Positions 21,215 to 29,171 of a DNA stretch of 64,000 bases are shown one piece after another (the first letter of the stretch is position 1; every line of letters starts with the position of its first letter). The DNA comes from Simplicispira metamorpha. Its GTDB lineage: Bacteria > Pseudomonadota > Gammaproteobacteria > Burkholderiales > Burkholderiaceae_C. The notes beneath the pieces were generated by a model. That model made no database searches and had not been told where the DNA came from. It saw nothing but the letters and a program-made list of their open reading frames with translations. The translations under genes were made by a program, and so were the position numbers. The DNA is taken from positions 28,234-92,233 of the forward strand of contig NZ_SLXH01000015.1 of NCBI RefSeq assembly GCF_004341365.1, given 5' to 3'.

Positions 21215-22534
21215 ATGACTACCGACCGATTCCTCACACTATCTTCCCCCGCGGCGTGGCCGCGCCCCTCCCGACGCCATGTGCTGGCCGCTGCTGCGGC
21301 CTCTTCTGCGTTGCCCGCCCTCGCCCAGTTCCGGGTGGAGGTGTCTGGCGTGGGCCTGACCCAGTTGCCGATTGCCATTGCCCCGTTTCGGGGCGAGGAG
21401 CAGTCGCCCCAGAAAATATCGGCCATCGTGCTGGCCGATTTGGAGCGCAGCGGTCAGTTCCGCTCGGTAGATGCCACGGGCGCTGTGCTGGATGAAACAC
21501 AGCGCCCTGACGTCGCGCCCTGGCGACAAAAAGGTGCCGACGCACTGGCCACGGGCAGCGTGCTGCGATTGGCCGATGGGCGTTTTGATATCCGCTTCCG
21601 GCTCTGGGATGTGGTGCGTGGCCAGGATTTTGGCGGCCAAAGCTATGTGGTGGCCCCGGGCGATCTGCGCCTGGCTGCACACCGCATTGCCGACTTCATC
21701 TACGAGAAACTGACCGGTCAGCGCGGTGTTTTTTCTACCCGTATTGCCTATGTGACCAAGGCGGGATCGCGCTACAGCCTGTGGGTGGCCGACTCGGACG
21801 GCGAAAACGCCCAAGCCGCCCTGTCCAGCCCCGAGCCCATCATCTCGCCCGCGTGGTCGCCCTCAGGGTTGCAGTTGGCCTATGTGTCGTTTGAGTCGCG
21901 CAAGCCCGTGGTGTACGTACATGACATTGCCACCGGACGGCGACGCCTGATTGCCAACTTCCGCGGCTCCAACAGTGCGCCCGCCTGGTCGCCCGATGGC
22001 CGCTCGCTGGCCGTCACGCTCAGCCGCGATGGCAACTCCCAGCTCTACACCATTGACGCGGGCGGTGGCGAACCGCGCCGACTGATGCAAAGCGCCGGCA
22101 TTGACACCGAGCCGGTGTATTCCTCCGATGGCCGCAGCATCTACTTCGTCAGCGACCGGGGGGGGGCGCCGCAAATCTACCGCGTGGCCAGCAGCGGTGG
22201 CAATGCCGAGCGCGTCACGTTCACGGGCAGCTACAACATCTCGCCCAGTGTGAGCCCCGATGGCCGCTGGCTGGCGTATGTCTCGCGCGTGGGCGGTGCC
22301 TTCAAGCTGCATGTGATGGATTTGTCCAGCGGCACGGTCAGTGCTATTACTGACACGGGCGCCGATGAAAATCCCAGCTTTGCACCCAATAGCCGACTGA
22401 TCGTGTACGCCACGCAGCAGCAAGGCCGCGAAGCACTGATGACCACCACGCTGGACGGCAAAATCAAGGCCCGGCTGGCAGGGCAGAGCGGTGATATCCG
22501 CGAGCCCGATTGGGGCCCTTTCCAGAAGCAATAG
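21215..22534 (+). CDS. tolB: Tol-Pal system protein TolB
   Basis: A 439-residue periplasmic protein of the Tol-Pal complex, which links the outer membrane and division site. The N-terminal domain has GVGLTQLPIAIAPFRGEEQS. The C-terminal six-blade propeller shows repeats such as SPEPIISPAWSPSG, SNSAPAWSPDGRSLAVTLS and YNISPSVSPDGRWLAYVS. The signal peptide SRRHVLAAAAASSALPALA contains a twin-arginine, so export may be by Tat. It heads tolB-pal-cpoB; tolQRA are not in the window upstream. Confidence 0.95.
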   Translation: MTTDRFLTLSSPAAWPRPSRRHVLAAAAASSALPALAQFRVEVSGVGLTQLPIAIAPFRGEEQSPQKISAIVLADLERSGQFRSVDATGAVLDETQRPDVAPWRQKGADALATGSVLRLADGRFDIRFRLWDVVRGQDFGGQSYVVAPGDLRLAAHRIADFIYEKLTGQRGVFSTRIAYVTKAGSRYSLWVADSDGENAQAALSSPEPIISPAWSPSGLQLAYVSFESRKPVVYVHDIATGRRRLIANFRGSNSAPAWSPDGRSLAVTLSRDGNSQLYTIDAGGGEPRRLMQSAGIDTEPVYSSDGRSIYFVSDRGGAPQIYRVASSGGNAERVTFTGSYNISPSVSPDGRWLAYVSRVGGAFKLHVMDLSSGTVSAITDTGADENPSFAPNSRLIVYATQQQGREALMTTTLDGKIKARLAGQSGDIREPDWGPFQKQ

Positions 22535-22582
22535 ACCCGTAGCGCGTCGAGCTATCCATTTCAGAATTTCAGGAGTTTTTGA

Positions 22583-23125
22583 ATGATCCAACGTATTTCT
22601 TTCGCATTGGCTGCAGCTGTGCTGGTGGCCGGTTGCAGTTCAGGCGTCAACCTGGATAACGTGCCTGTAGATGACAAGTCCGGCACTTCGCTGCCAACCA
22701 CTGGAGGCAATGGTGCCAATGCAGGTGGCACTGGGCAAAGTGGTGTTACGGGCGTAGACCTGTCCCAATCCGGACGCGACGGCGCAGGCCCGGTGGGTGT
22801 CAGCCGTGTGGTGTACTTTGACTACGACAGCTACGTCATCAAGCCAGATTTCCAGTCGCTGATTGATGCACATGCCCGCTTTATCAAGTCCGGCCAGGGG
22901 CGCACCGTGGTGATTGAAGGCCATACCGATGAGCGTGGTGGTCGTGAATACAACCTGGCACTGGGGCAAAAGCGTGCTGAGGCTGTGCGCCGTTCACTGG
23001 GCCTGCTGGGCGTGCCAGACAGCCAGGTCGAGGCCGTCAGTTTTGGCAAGGAAAAGCCTGCTGCTTTGGGTGGCAGCGAGGACGCGCACGCGCAAAACCG
23101 TCGCGCTGAGCTGTCTTACCGTTGA
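22583..23125 (+). CDS. pal: Peptidoglycan-associated lipoprotein Pal
   Basis: A 180-residue outer-membrane lipoprotein (lipobox LVAGCSS). A Gly/Ser-rich linker leads to the OmpA-like domain, with VYFDYDSYVIKPDFQSLIDA and the peptidoglycan-binding VIEGHTDERGGREYNLALG plus NRRAELSYR at the end. It interacts with TolB and with diaminopimelate in the wall. Confidence 0.96.
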   Translation: MIQRISFALAAAVLVAGCSSGVNLDNVPVDDKSGTSLPTTGGNGANAGGTGQSGVTGVDLSQSGRDGAGPVGVSRVVYFDYDSYVIKPDFQSLIDAHARFIKSGQGRTVVIEGHTDERGGREYNLALGQKRAEAVRRSLGLLGVPDSQVEAVSFGKEKPAALGGSEDAHAQNRRAELSYR

Positions 23126-23919
23126 TGGGCGGCGCCACCATGCACCCACGGTTTGTGCGTACGTTGTGCGCGTTGGCGCTGTCCGGCGCTTTTTTGCCTG
23201 CGGCACATGCAGTCTTGTTTGAGGATGGTGAGGCTCGCCGGGCCATTCTGGAATTGCGCCAACGTGTGGACGAATTGCAGCAAGCCAGTCAGCGGGCCGG
23301 TGAGGATCTGCGCCGCTCTGGCGACGATGGCACCCAACTGCGCCGTAGCCTGATCGAATTGCAAAACCAGATTGAAACCCTGCGCATGGAAACCGCCAAG
23401 CTGCGCGGCCAGAACGAGCAGCTTATGCGCGAGGTGGCTGAGTTGCAGCGCCACCAGAAAGACATGGCACAGGGTGTGGACGAGCGTTTGCGCCAGTTTG
23501 AGCCTCTGAAGGTCACTGTGGATGGCAAAGAGTTTCTCGCCGATCCCGCAGAAAAGCGTGATTTTGATGCGGCGTTGGCCACGTTTCGGGCGGGCAAGTT
23601 TGCCGAAGCACAAAGTGCTTTTGCTAATTTGATCAAGCAGTATCCCCGCAGTGGGTATTTGCCTTCTGCCCGTTTCTGGTTAGGCAACGCCCAATACGCT
23701 ACGCGGGATTACAAAGAAGCCATAGTCAACTTCAAGGCTTTGCTGGCAGCTATGCCAGACCATGCACGTGCACCTGAGGCAGCGCTGTCGATTGCCAATT
23801 GTCAGTTGGAGCTGAAGGAGACCCGTGGCGCTCGCAAAACGCTGGAAGACCTGTTGCGCGCCTATCCGCAGTCTGAAGCTGCCGTGGCCGCCAAGGAGCG
23901 GTTGTCCCGTTTGAAATGA
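23125..23919 (+). CDS. cpoB: Cell division coordinator CpoB (YbgF)
   Basis: A 264-residue periplasmic protein coordinating wall synthesis and outer-membrane constriction. Signal peptide MHPRFVRTLCALALSGAF ending AAHA; an N-terminal coiled coil (AILELRQRVDELQQASQRAG and onward, about 30-115) for trimerisation; then a TPR region from about 140 (DFDAALATFRAGKFAEAQSA, YATRDYKEAIVNFKALLA). The ATG at 23125 overlaps the pal stop; MHPRF at 23140 is an equally good start. Confidence 0.92.
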   Translation: MGGATMHPRFVRTLCALALSGAFLPAAHAVLFEDGEARRAILELRQRVDELQQASQRAGEDLRRSGDDGTQLRRSLIELQNQIETLRMETAKLRGQNEQLMREVAELQRHQKDMAQGVDERLRQFEPLKVTVDGKEFLADPAEKRDFDAALATFRAGKFAEAQSAFANLIKQYPRSGYLPSARFWLGNAQYATRDYKEAIVNFKALLAAMPDHARAPEAALSIANCQLELKETRGARKTLEDLLRAYPQSEAAVAAKERLSRLK

Positions 23920-24731
23920 TGTCGGTACCGTTAGAAATCGCTGTGTACGACGATTCCAGTGCCGAACAGCAGCGCCGCTTTGGTGGCCTCGACCGGTTGT
24001 ATGGTCTCGAAGGTGCTGCACGTATTCGCGCTGCGCATGTGGCGGTAGTGGGCATTGGCGGGGTGGGTTCGTGGGCAGTGGAAGCGCTGGCCCGCAGTGG
24101 TGTAGGAAGTCTCACTTTGATTGACCTGGACCACATCGCCCCATCGAACATCAACCGCCAAATACATGCGCTGGACGACACTATCGGGCAGGCCAAGGTC
24201 CAGGCCATGCGTGAGCGCGTGGCACGGATCAATTCGCAGTGCCAAGTCTTTTGTGTGGAAGAGTTTGTTGAGTCCGGCAACTGGCCATCACTGTTGCCAC
24301 ATCCGGTTGATGCTGTGATTGATGCCTGCGATCAAGTGCAAGCCAAGACCGCCATGGCAGCTTGGGCTCTGCAACAAAAATGCTTGTTGATCAGTGTGGG
24401 TGCAGCCGGTGGCAAGCGGCATGCGCACAAAGTGGACGTGGACGATTTGGCGTTGACCACGCACGACCCGTTGCTGGCGCAGTTGCGCTATCGCTTGCGC
24501 AAACAACATGGCGCGCCGCGTGAGGGCAAAAAAATCGGTGTCACCTGTGTATTCAGCCGTGAAGCTGTGGCGCCCCCGGACGCTTCATGTGCGATGGATA
24601 GCGATGGCACTTTGAATTGCCATGGCTATGGATCGGTGGTGTCTGTGACCGCTACGTTTGGTCAGTGCGCTGCGGGCTGGATTCTGGATAATTTAGCTAT
24701 TCGTAAAAGAAGGTCAAAAGTAGTGCTATAA
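23916..24731 (+). CDS. tcdA: tRNA threonylcarbamoyladenosine dehydratase TcdA
   Basis: A 271-residue E1-like enzyme that cyclises t6A37 to ct6A37 in ANN-decoding tRNAs, using ATP. It has RFGGLDRLYGLEGAARIRAA, the nucleotide-binding VAVVGIGGVGSWAVEALARS, DLDHIAPSNINRQIHA, and the catalytic region CVFSREAVAPPDASC. It overlaps the cpoB stop. It sits next to tRNA-Lys, one of the substrates of the t6A pathway, though this adjacency may be chance. Confidence 0.93.
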   Translation: MMSVPLEIAVYDDSSAEQQRRFGGLDRLYGLEGAARIRAAHVAVVGIGGVGSWAVEALARSGVGSLTLIDLDHIAPSNINRQIHALDDTIGQAKVQAMRERVARINSQCQVFCVEEFVESGNWPSLLPHPVDAVIDACDQVQAKTAMAAWALQQKCLLISVGAAGGKRHAHKVDVDDLALTTHDPLLAQLRYRLRKQHGAPREGKKIGVTCVFSREAVAPPDASCAMDSDGTLNCHGYGSVVSVTATFGQCAAGWILDNLAIRKRRSKVVL

Positions 24732-24732
24732 T
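24724..24732 (+). promoter_or_regulatory. Extended -10 promoter of tRNA-Lys
   Basis: TGCTATAAT is a perfect extended -10 element, about 44 bases before the tRNA 5' end and overlapping the end of tcdA. No good -35 is seen at the expected distance, as is common for extended -10 promoters. Confidence 0.6.
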
Positions 24733-24775
24733 TCAAATCTTTGCTAAGTACGATAAATAATCATCTTAACAAAAC

Positions 24776-24851
24776 GGGACGTTAGCTCAGTTGGTAGAGC
24801 AGCGGACTTTTAATCCGTTTGTCGTGGGTTCGACCCCCGCACGTCCCACCA
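24776..24851 (+). tRNA. tRNA-Lys (anticodon UUU)
   Basis: Acceptor GGGACGT (24776-24782) pairs with ACGTCCC (24841-24847). D-arm AGCTCAGTTGGTAGAGC, anticodon loop CTTTTAA with TTT at 24809-24811, T-arm GTGGGTTCGACCCCCGC and an encoded CCA end. Read by eye as a complete, canonical tRNA. Confidence 0.97.
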
Positions 24852-24863
24852 AGCTACATAAGG

Positions 24864-24897
24864 AAAGCGCGCTATCAAAACGGTAGCGCGCTTTTTT
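24864..24897 (+). terminator. Terminator of tRNA-Lys
   Basis: AAAGCGCGCTA pairs with TAGCGCGCTTT around an AAAACG-containing loop, followed by seven Ts. It marks the end of the recognisable chromosomal core on this side. Confidence 0.9.
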
Positions 24898-25022
24898 TGG
24901 TCAGGATGTAACGGCGGATGTAAGAGGATTTCGGAAAAGCACCGGAATCTCGACGGTGCTGGCGCTGCTCCACGGGCCAGCGCATCCGTCGCCAGTTTGG
25001 AGACAGCCCAGAACAGGTGGCC

Positions 25023-25114
25023 ACCTCGCCAAGGGGTCAGATTTGAAATCCACCCCCTTGCCATCGAGGGATGAAAATTCAGCCGTGGTGCCAGCATTTG
25101 CCAGCAGCACGGTG
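25023..25114 (+). repeat. Direct repeat A, left copy
   Basis: A 92-base segment beginning ACCTCGCCAAGGGGTCAGA and ending CCAGCAGCACGGTG. It is nearly identical and colinear with 55865-55956. A fragment (GGTCAGATTTGAAATCCA) also occurs near 57614. Confidence 0.8.
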
Positions 25115-25486
25115 AATGCGCAGTGAGCAGCAATGCCCGCTTGAACCATGACTTTTGATAACAGGCTTGGAAACCATTGGCAGCTTCGTGCAGACCTCTC
25201 GCGCGCGCGTACTGTTCGGAAAACTCGGGGCTGCGCGGCGCGCTGAATGCTAAGTTTTACTAAGTGCTGCGCGGCTTGCTCGGTGTTCGCCCAAACTGGA
25301 TGCCCACCAGAGCGGGCTACCAAAGCGGGCAATCCCGGTTTGCCCCCCAACGGGCAAAGCGGGGATCCCCGCCACGGCCTGCCAGGCGCAGCCACCCCGA
25401 GATCGCAGAGCATTACCGGCTCAATTTTGAGCCGGTAGGCTGCATACACTGGGCGCATAGCCAGCGCGGTCCAGCCCCCGCAAACG

Positions 25487-25740
25487 CCCGATTCCTTGTT
25501 TACCCCGCTGTTTACCAACACCTGGTTTGCGCGCTAACCACGGCGCTAACCTGCCAGCGCTAACCTGTGCCAGCGCCCCCGATTCCGTGCGTACCAGCTT
25601 GCGTACCACCTCTTTGCGTACCGCCCAAGATGTAAAGTTTTGACAGGTTCACACGCCGCTTTCCGTGCGCACCAGACCGCGCACCGCATCCTTGCGCACC
25701 GTCCCGAAGGTAAGGTTTTGACAGGTTCCCGTGGAAACCC
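25487..25740 (+). repeat. Direct repeat B, left copy
   Basis: Begins CCCGATTCCTTGTTTACCCC and ends GGTTCCCGTGGAAACCC. It matches 56506-56691 in the same orientation. The left copy carries an extra internal unit of roughly 70 bases repeating the GTGCGCACC / TTTTGACAGG pattern. Confidence 0.8.
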
Positions 25741-25920
25741 CCTTCCTGTAAATCTGCGGCTGGAAACTGAAGTTTTATGAAGTGGCTGTGGAAACTGAAG
25801 TTCCAGCAGTGCGTGGTGCAGTGTCAAGGCATCCTGAATGCCTGCATTTGCCAGCAAACGTCAACTTTTGCCAACAGGCGAGGGGCCGTTTTCGTACCGC
25901 TCTGGAACCCCCGTCACAAA

Positions 25921-25945
25921 GCAAAAACCCGGCGCAGTGGCCGGG
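25921..25945 (-). terminator. Minus-strand intrinsic terminator, GCCGGG family
   Basis: On the minus strand CCCGGC-loop-GCCGGG is followed by TTTTTGC. The same cassette recurs at 28553-28576, 56856-56879 and 57583-57607, always reading on the minus strand. Here it lies just downstream of a short minus-strand open frame. Confidence 0.65.
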
Positions 25946-25989
25946 CTGGTGGTGGGGTGTGCCTCGTGGCTCAAAACTGAGCCGTGCGC

Positions 25990-26193
25990 CTACTTTCCCG
26001 CACCAAAGGCCAGAACCACCCCGGCCAACAGCTTGGACAGCGCCAGCGTTTCCCGTGGCGTCAGGGTGGTCACGCTGGTGGCGCGGTTTGGTGCGATGTT
26101 TTCGGCAGAATTTGCACCCTTTTCGAATTCGTCGCTCTGGCGGAAAGAAAAAGGGTAAGCCGCGCAACCATGCGCTTTCTCGTTGCGCGACAA
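25990..26193 (-). CDS. Small hypothetical protein next to the CRISPR array
   Basis: A 67-residue open frame starting MSRNEKAHGCAAYPFSF. Its C-terminal TTLTPRETLALSKLLAG resembles LTLTPKEDRVLGGLMAG of the minus-strand gene at 56901-57314, and both are followed by the same type of terminator. It may be a truncated relative of that gene. It lies directly upstream, and divergently, of the first CRISPR repeat, so it occupies the place where an array leader is expected. Evidence is weak. Confidence 0.35.
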   Translation of the reverse strand: MSRNEKAHGCAAYPFSFRQSDEFEKGANSAENIAPNRATSVTTLTPRETLALSKLLAGVVLAFGAGK

Positions 26194-26216
26194 TCAATTG
26201 CCCGTTTCTGGTTCTA

Positions 26217-26784
26217 GTTCACTGCCGAGTAGGCAGCTCAGAAATGTGGAGAATTGAGCCGTCTAAGCTGCGGGTCGTTCACTGCCGAGTAGGCAGCTCA
26301 GAAAGTGAAAAAAGACCCCCCGGTTTCGAGCGGCGCGTTCACTGCCGAGTAGGCAGCTCAGAAACTGCGCGGTCGCATGAAGCGCATTCCCGGGGTGTTC
26401 ACTGCCGAGTAGGCAGCTCAGAAATTGCGCGCTGCGGCAATCATCTTCACGATTTCGTTCACTGCCGAGTAGGCAGCTCAGAAAGTGAGAAGGCCACAGG
26501 GTTGGGGCTGGAGGGAGTTCACTGCCGAGTAGGCAGCTCAGAAAACCACCACCTCTTGCAAGCTGGGCGGCTCGGGGTTCACTGCCGAGTAGGCAGCTCA
26601 GAAATGCCGCCCGGCTCAGTGCGGCCTGGTATTTTTGTTCACTGCCGAGTAGGCAGCTCAGAAATTCCGCAGATTCATCTACTGAGCCATTAAGTCGTTC
26701 ACTGCCGAGTAGGCAGCTCAGAAAAAAGAAAAGCTGCCCTATTTCCTGCGCGTTGAGTTCACTGCCGAGTAGGCAGCTCAGAAA
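26217..26784 (+). CRISPR. Type I-F CRISPR array, 10 repeats and 9 spacers, no cas genes
   Basis: Ten identical 28-base repeats beginning GTTCACTGCCGAGTAGGCAG and ending CTCAGAAA, spaced by nine 32-base spacers, giving an exact 60-base period. Repeat starts are 26217, 26277, 26337, 26397, 26457, 26517, 26577, 26637, 26697 and 26757. The repeat matches the subtype I-F class: stem CTGCC/GGCAG for Cas6f and an 8-base 5' handle CTCAGAAA. Orientation by family convention is plus strand. All repeats are identical, including the last one, so the usual decay of the terminal repeat is absent. No cas1, cas2/3 or csy gene is in the window. I saw no spacer match elsewhere in the window by eye. A 7-base-pair hairpin (26787-26806) follows the last repeat. 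Confidence 0.97.
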
Positions 26785-26824
26785 GGAGCGCCCCACCACG
26801 GGCGCTGCTCTGGTGGTGCCCCCT

Positions 26825-26839
26825 GCAACCCGGGGTTGC
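26825..26839. promoter_or_regulatory. GCAACC palindrome, site 1
   Basis: GCAACCCGGGGTTGC, an inverted repeat. The exact reverse complement occurs at 60749-60763 and a variant at 61467-61481. It lies between the CRISPR array and the paralogue that ends at 26879. It could be an operator or a hairpin. Confidence 0.35.
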
Positions 26840-26878
26840 ACTGTGGCGTGGCGGTGGAGCGCCAGGGCATGGCCTGGT

Positions 26879-28369
26879 TCAGCGTCGCCCACCCATAGGC
26901 ACCTGCTCCACAGCCCCGGTTGCCTTGTTGAAGCGGATCACGCTACCCATGCTGGTGCTGCCATCAACGTTTTTGGTTGTGGGCGTGACCTGCACCCCCC
27001 ATTCCGATGGCTGTGTCTGCCCCTGCATTTCCCGCAGCCGCTGCACGATGGCCTGCCGCTTGGCCGGGTCTTTCTCCTGCGCAATTTGTGTCTGCATCGC
27101 GCTGATGAGTGATGCGCCTTGGTTCTTGATCCCCTGCGTTTCTTGCTCCAAGCCGAACTTGTCGCGCGCCAGGCCCTGTGTCTGGCCAAAGCGGTTGTTC
27201 TGCCCCACCTCCTGCATCTGCGCCCGGGCCGTGGAGCCAGCCTGCTGCATACCCTCGCGCTGGATGGCCGCGTTCTCGCGCATGGCGGCTTGATCCATGC
27301 CCGGCTGCGCACCGCGCGCTGCAAAATCTGCGTTCTCCATGGCAGCGGCATAGGCCCGCTCAGGCGAGACGCCCTTGTGCTTGTCCCAGCTACCGCCGTT
27401 GTTCATGATGGAGCTGGCCGACACCTGGGCATTGCGCAGCGCGTTCTGCGCTGACCAGCTGTTGCCACTGTGGGCCACGGTGGGGACCTGGACTCCCCGT
27501 GGCACAGCGCCTGGTTCGGATGGCAGGCGCATCATGGCTTGCGCCGCAGAACGCGCGCCCAGTGCATCAGCAGCAGCCATGTTCTCAGTGCTGACCTGTC
27601 CACCGTTGCGCGGCGCCTGGCCATTGATGGTGATGTCGCCAGACACGTTGGTGCCAGAGTAGCTGTTGCCCTCGCGCTTGACGTCGCCGATGCTCTGCAT
27701 CGCCATCGCAGCCTGCGATTGAGGCGGTGGCGCTGCCGGGTTCACGCTGTCCGGGTTGATCACGCCGCGCCCAGCGCCTGCGCCCGCAGGCAGCGAGTTC
27801 ATTTGCTCCCGGGCAGACTGGGCTGTGGTTGCGCCGGGCACTGTGGTGTTGGCCGCCGCAGGTGCGGGCCCAGCAGCAGCAACGCCAGCACCCAAGGCCA
27901 TCATGCGCGAGGCAGCACTCAGACCAGACGATGCAGCATTGATTCCCGAACTGATAGCGCCGCCAGTGCTGGCCACCCGCGCCAAGCTACCGACACCAGG
28001 CAAGGCCATCATGGCGTTCCGCGCGTTGCGCCCAATGTCTGTGTTCAGCAGGTCATTCTGAGAGCCATCCGGCGCTGGCGCTCTCAGGCCGCCGGTTGGT
28101 ATCTGGTTGACCCGACTTTCCAGCGATGCAGGCGCGGCGCCTGGCAGCGTGTTCATCTGTTTCCGGGCGCTGGCGCCCGCAGAAGCACTGGGCGCTGTGG
28201 GCGTGGCAGGCGCTGCACCGGGCAGCGCGGCCATGCGTGCCGCAGCAGATTGTGGAGCGGCTGGCGCAGCCGTCTGCACCTGCGTCACACCGGGATTGCT
28301 CATGGCCGCCGCAGCGTCGCCAAATGAGTTCTTGCGCGGACCACGGTTGAGCGCGTCATCGATTGCCAT
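26879..28369 (-). CDS. Phage protein of unknown function, mosaic paralogue 1
   Basis: A 496-residue Ala/Gly/Gln-rich protein starting MAIDDALNRGPRKNSFGDAA. Residues 1-76 and 181-404 are nearly identical to the protein at 28944-30536, while 77-180 and 405-496 are unrelated to it. The central shared part has SYSGTNVSGDITINGQAPRN and a helical GMQQAGSTARAQMQEVGQNN stretch. No known domain. The lack of signal peptide and cysteines and the neighbouring giant polyvalent gene suggest a virion-associated or DNA-ejection protein, which is inference. Upstream, the promoter-like motif lies at 28427-28443. Confidence 0.85.
   Translation of the reverse strand: MAIDDALNRGPRKNSFGDAAAAMSNPGVTQVQTAAPAAPQSAAARMAALPGAAPATPTAPSASAGASARKQMNTLPGAAPASLESRVNQIPTGGLRAPAPDGSQNDLLNTDIGRNARNAMMALPGVGSLARVASTGGAISSGINAASSGLSAASRMMALGAGVAAAGPAPAAANTTVPGATTAQSAREQMNSLPAGAGAGRGVINPDSVNPAAPPPQSQAAMAMQSIGDVKREGNSYSGTNVSGDITINGQAPRNGGQVSTENMAAADALGARSAAQAMMRLPSEPGAVPRGVQVPTVAHSGNSWSAQNALRNAQVSASSIMNNGGSWDKHKGVSPERAYAAAMENADFAARGAQPGMDQAAMRENAAIQREGMQQAGSTARAQMQEVGQNNRFGQTQGLARDKFGLEQETQGIKNQGASLISAMQTQIAQEKDPAKRQAIVQRLREMQGQTQPSEWGVQVTPTTKNVDGSTSMGSVIRFNKATGAVEQVPMGGRR
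27158..27829 (-). repeat. Inverted repeat arm 2, left (pairs with 29487-30158)
   Basis: About 670 bases coding for the shared residues 181-404 of the two paralogues. It is near-identical to 29487-30158 in opposite orientation, so homologous recombination would invert the DNA between them. Confidence 0.85.
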
Positions 28370-28420
28370 GAGGAGGTACCTTTCGAGATTCGTTCCCCGA
28401 AGTCTCCCCGCGCACAGCGC
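28142..28420 (-). repeat. Inverted repeat arm 1, left (pairs with 28893-29171)
   Basis: About 280 bases covering the first 76 codons of the paralogue and about 50 bases of leader (GCGCTGTGCGCGGGGAGAC onward). The same sequence in opposite orientation lies at 28893-29171. Confidence 0.85.
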
Positions 28421-28426
28421 CGCAGT

Positions 28427-28443
28427 AAAACCCTACAAGGGTG
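28427..28443 (-). promoter_or_regulatory. Phage intergenic motif, copy 1
   Basis: Minus-strand CACCCTTGTAGGGTTTT, 58 bases before the paralogue 1 start. Member of the TGTAGGGTT family found before most element 1 transcription units. Confidence 0.6.
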
Positions 28444-28552
28444 CTCCCATGTGCGGCGCTGCAACCTGGGGTTTCACCGGCACCAGGACGAAGCCCACAG
28501 CCTGCGGGCACTGGACTCCCGCCACTGGCGGAAGTTGAGCCGCGCGCCGAAA

Positions 28553-28576
28553 GCAAAAACCCGGCGGTGGGCCGGG
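28553..28576 (-). terminator. Minus-strand intrinsic terminator, GCCGGG family
   Basis: CCCGGC-loop-GCCGGG then TTTTTGC on the minus strand. The flanking sequence AGTTGAGCCGCGCGCCGAAA is shared with 57560-57585. Confidence 0.6.
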
Positions 28577-28662
28577 CGGGTGTCTTTAGGGGCTCTCGAA
28601 ACTCAGGTTTGCTCAGGTAGGCTACCAGCGCCAAAGCGAAAGCTCGGCACGGGGCCGGGTCG

Positions 28663-28869
28663 GTGACAAGATTGCTTGGCCACCACGGTGGCGTCCGGTA
28701 CTGGGTGTACCGCTGCGCCTACCTCAAGCAGGACGCCGAGACCTTCGACAAGATGAAGGCGGGCGAGTATGGAGCCCTGTTTACAGCGTCTTTCGGTGAG
28801 CGGCCCGACGCCAATGTGCAGCGCAAGCAGCGTGACCGGCGCCCGCCCGTGGTGGCGTGCTCCTGGTAG
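28663..28869 (+). pseudogene. Possible C-terminal remnant of a phage gene
   Basis: A 68-codon frame from a GTG. The part VRYWVYRCAYLKQDAETFDK, continuing KMKAGEYGALFTASFGERPD, reads like real protein, but the first ten residues overlap repeated non-coding sequence. It may be the tail of a larger gene cut by the duplication and inversion of the flanking paralogues. No ribosome site seen. Confidence 0.3.
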
Positions 28870-28870
28870 C

Positions 28871-28886
28871 CCCCCCATAGGGTTTT
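28871..28886 (+). promoter_or_regulatory. Phage intergenic motif, copy 2
   Basis: CCCCCCATAGGGTTTT, 58 bases before the paralogue 2 start, the same spacing as copy 1 from paralogue 1. Confidence 0.6.
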
Positions 28887-28892
28887 GCGGTC

Positions 28893-29171
28893 GCGCTGTG
28901 CGCGGGGAGACTTCGGGGAACGAATCTCGAAAGGTACCTCCTCATGGCAATCGACGACGCGCTCAGCCGTGGTCCGCGCAAGAACTCATTTGGCGACGCT
29001 GCGGCGGCCATGAGCAATCCCGGTGTGACGCAGGTGCAGACGGCTGCGCCAGCCGCCCCACAGTCTGCTGCGGCGCGCATGGCCGCGCTGCCCGGTGCAG
29101 CACCTGCCACACCCACAGCGCCCAGTGCTTCTGTGGGCACCAGCGCCCGGGAGCAAATGAGCACGCTGCCA
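28893..29171 (+). repeat. Inverted repeat arm 1, right
   Basis: Partner of 28142-28420. It covers the leader and the first 76 codons of paralogue 2. Confidence 0.85.

Larger units (their letters stand above)
24898..25920. other. Gene-poor left end of element 1
   Basis: About 1 kb with no gene I can support. It holds the two direct repeats described separately, and tandem-like units containing TGTAAAGTTTTGACAGG (near 25630) and GGTAAGGTTTTGACAGG (near 25709). A minus-strand open frame of 206 codons (24901-25521) covers part of it but has no recognisable domain and crosses repeated DNA, so I do not call it. No integrase is present. Confidence 0.5.
28444..28870. other. Divergent intergenic region between the paralogues
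   Basis: Holds a minus-strand GCCGGG-family terminator (28553-28576), a degenerate second copy near 28636-28663, and a segment (AAGATTGCTTGGCCACCACG, 28669 on) that resembles 57638 onward in element 2. Apart from the possible gene remnant at 28663-28869, I see nothing coding. Confidence 0.5.

Noticed and set aside
24776..24851. tRNA-Lys as attachment site of element 1
   Set aside because: No second copy of its 3' end was seen in the window, and the tRNA keeps its own terminator before element sequence begins.
24810..25133. Minus-strand frame ending in a WDVRGSNPRQTD-type tail over the tRNA
   Set aside because: This tail is the usual false translation of a tRNA antisense strand.
26217..26784. 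Self-targeting spacers against this prophage
   Set aside because: A by-eye search for several spacer cores on both strands found no match in the window. A proper alignment is needed to exclude it.
25782..26892. Long frames on both strands across the CRISPR array with 20-residue repeats (VHCRVGSSE and FLSCLLGSE)
   Set aside because: The 60-base array period keeps any frame open and makes repeated peptides. They are not genes.
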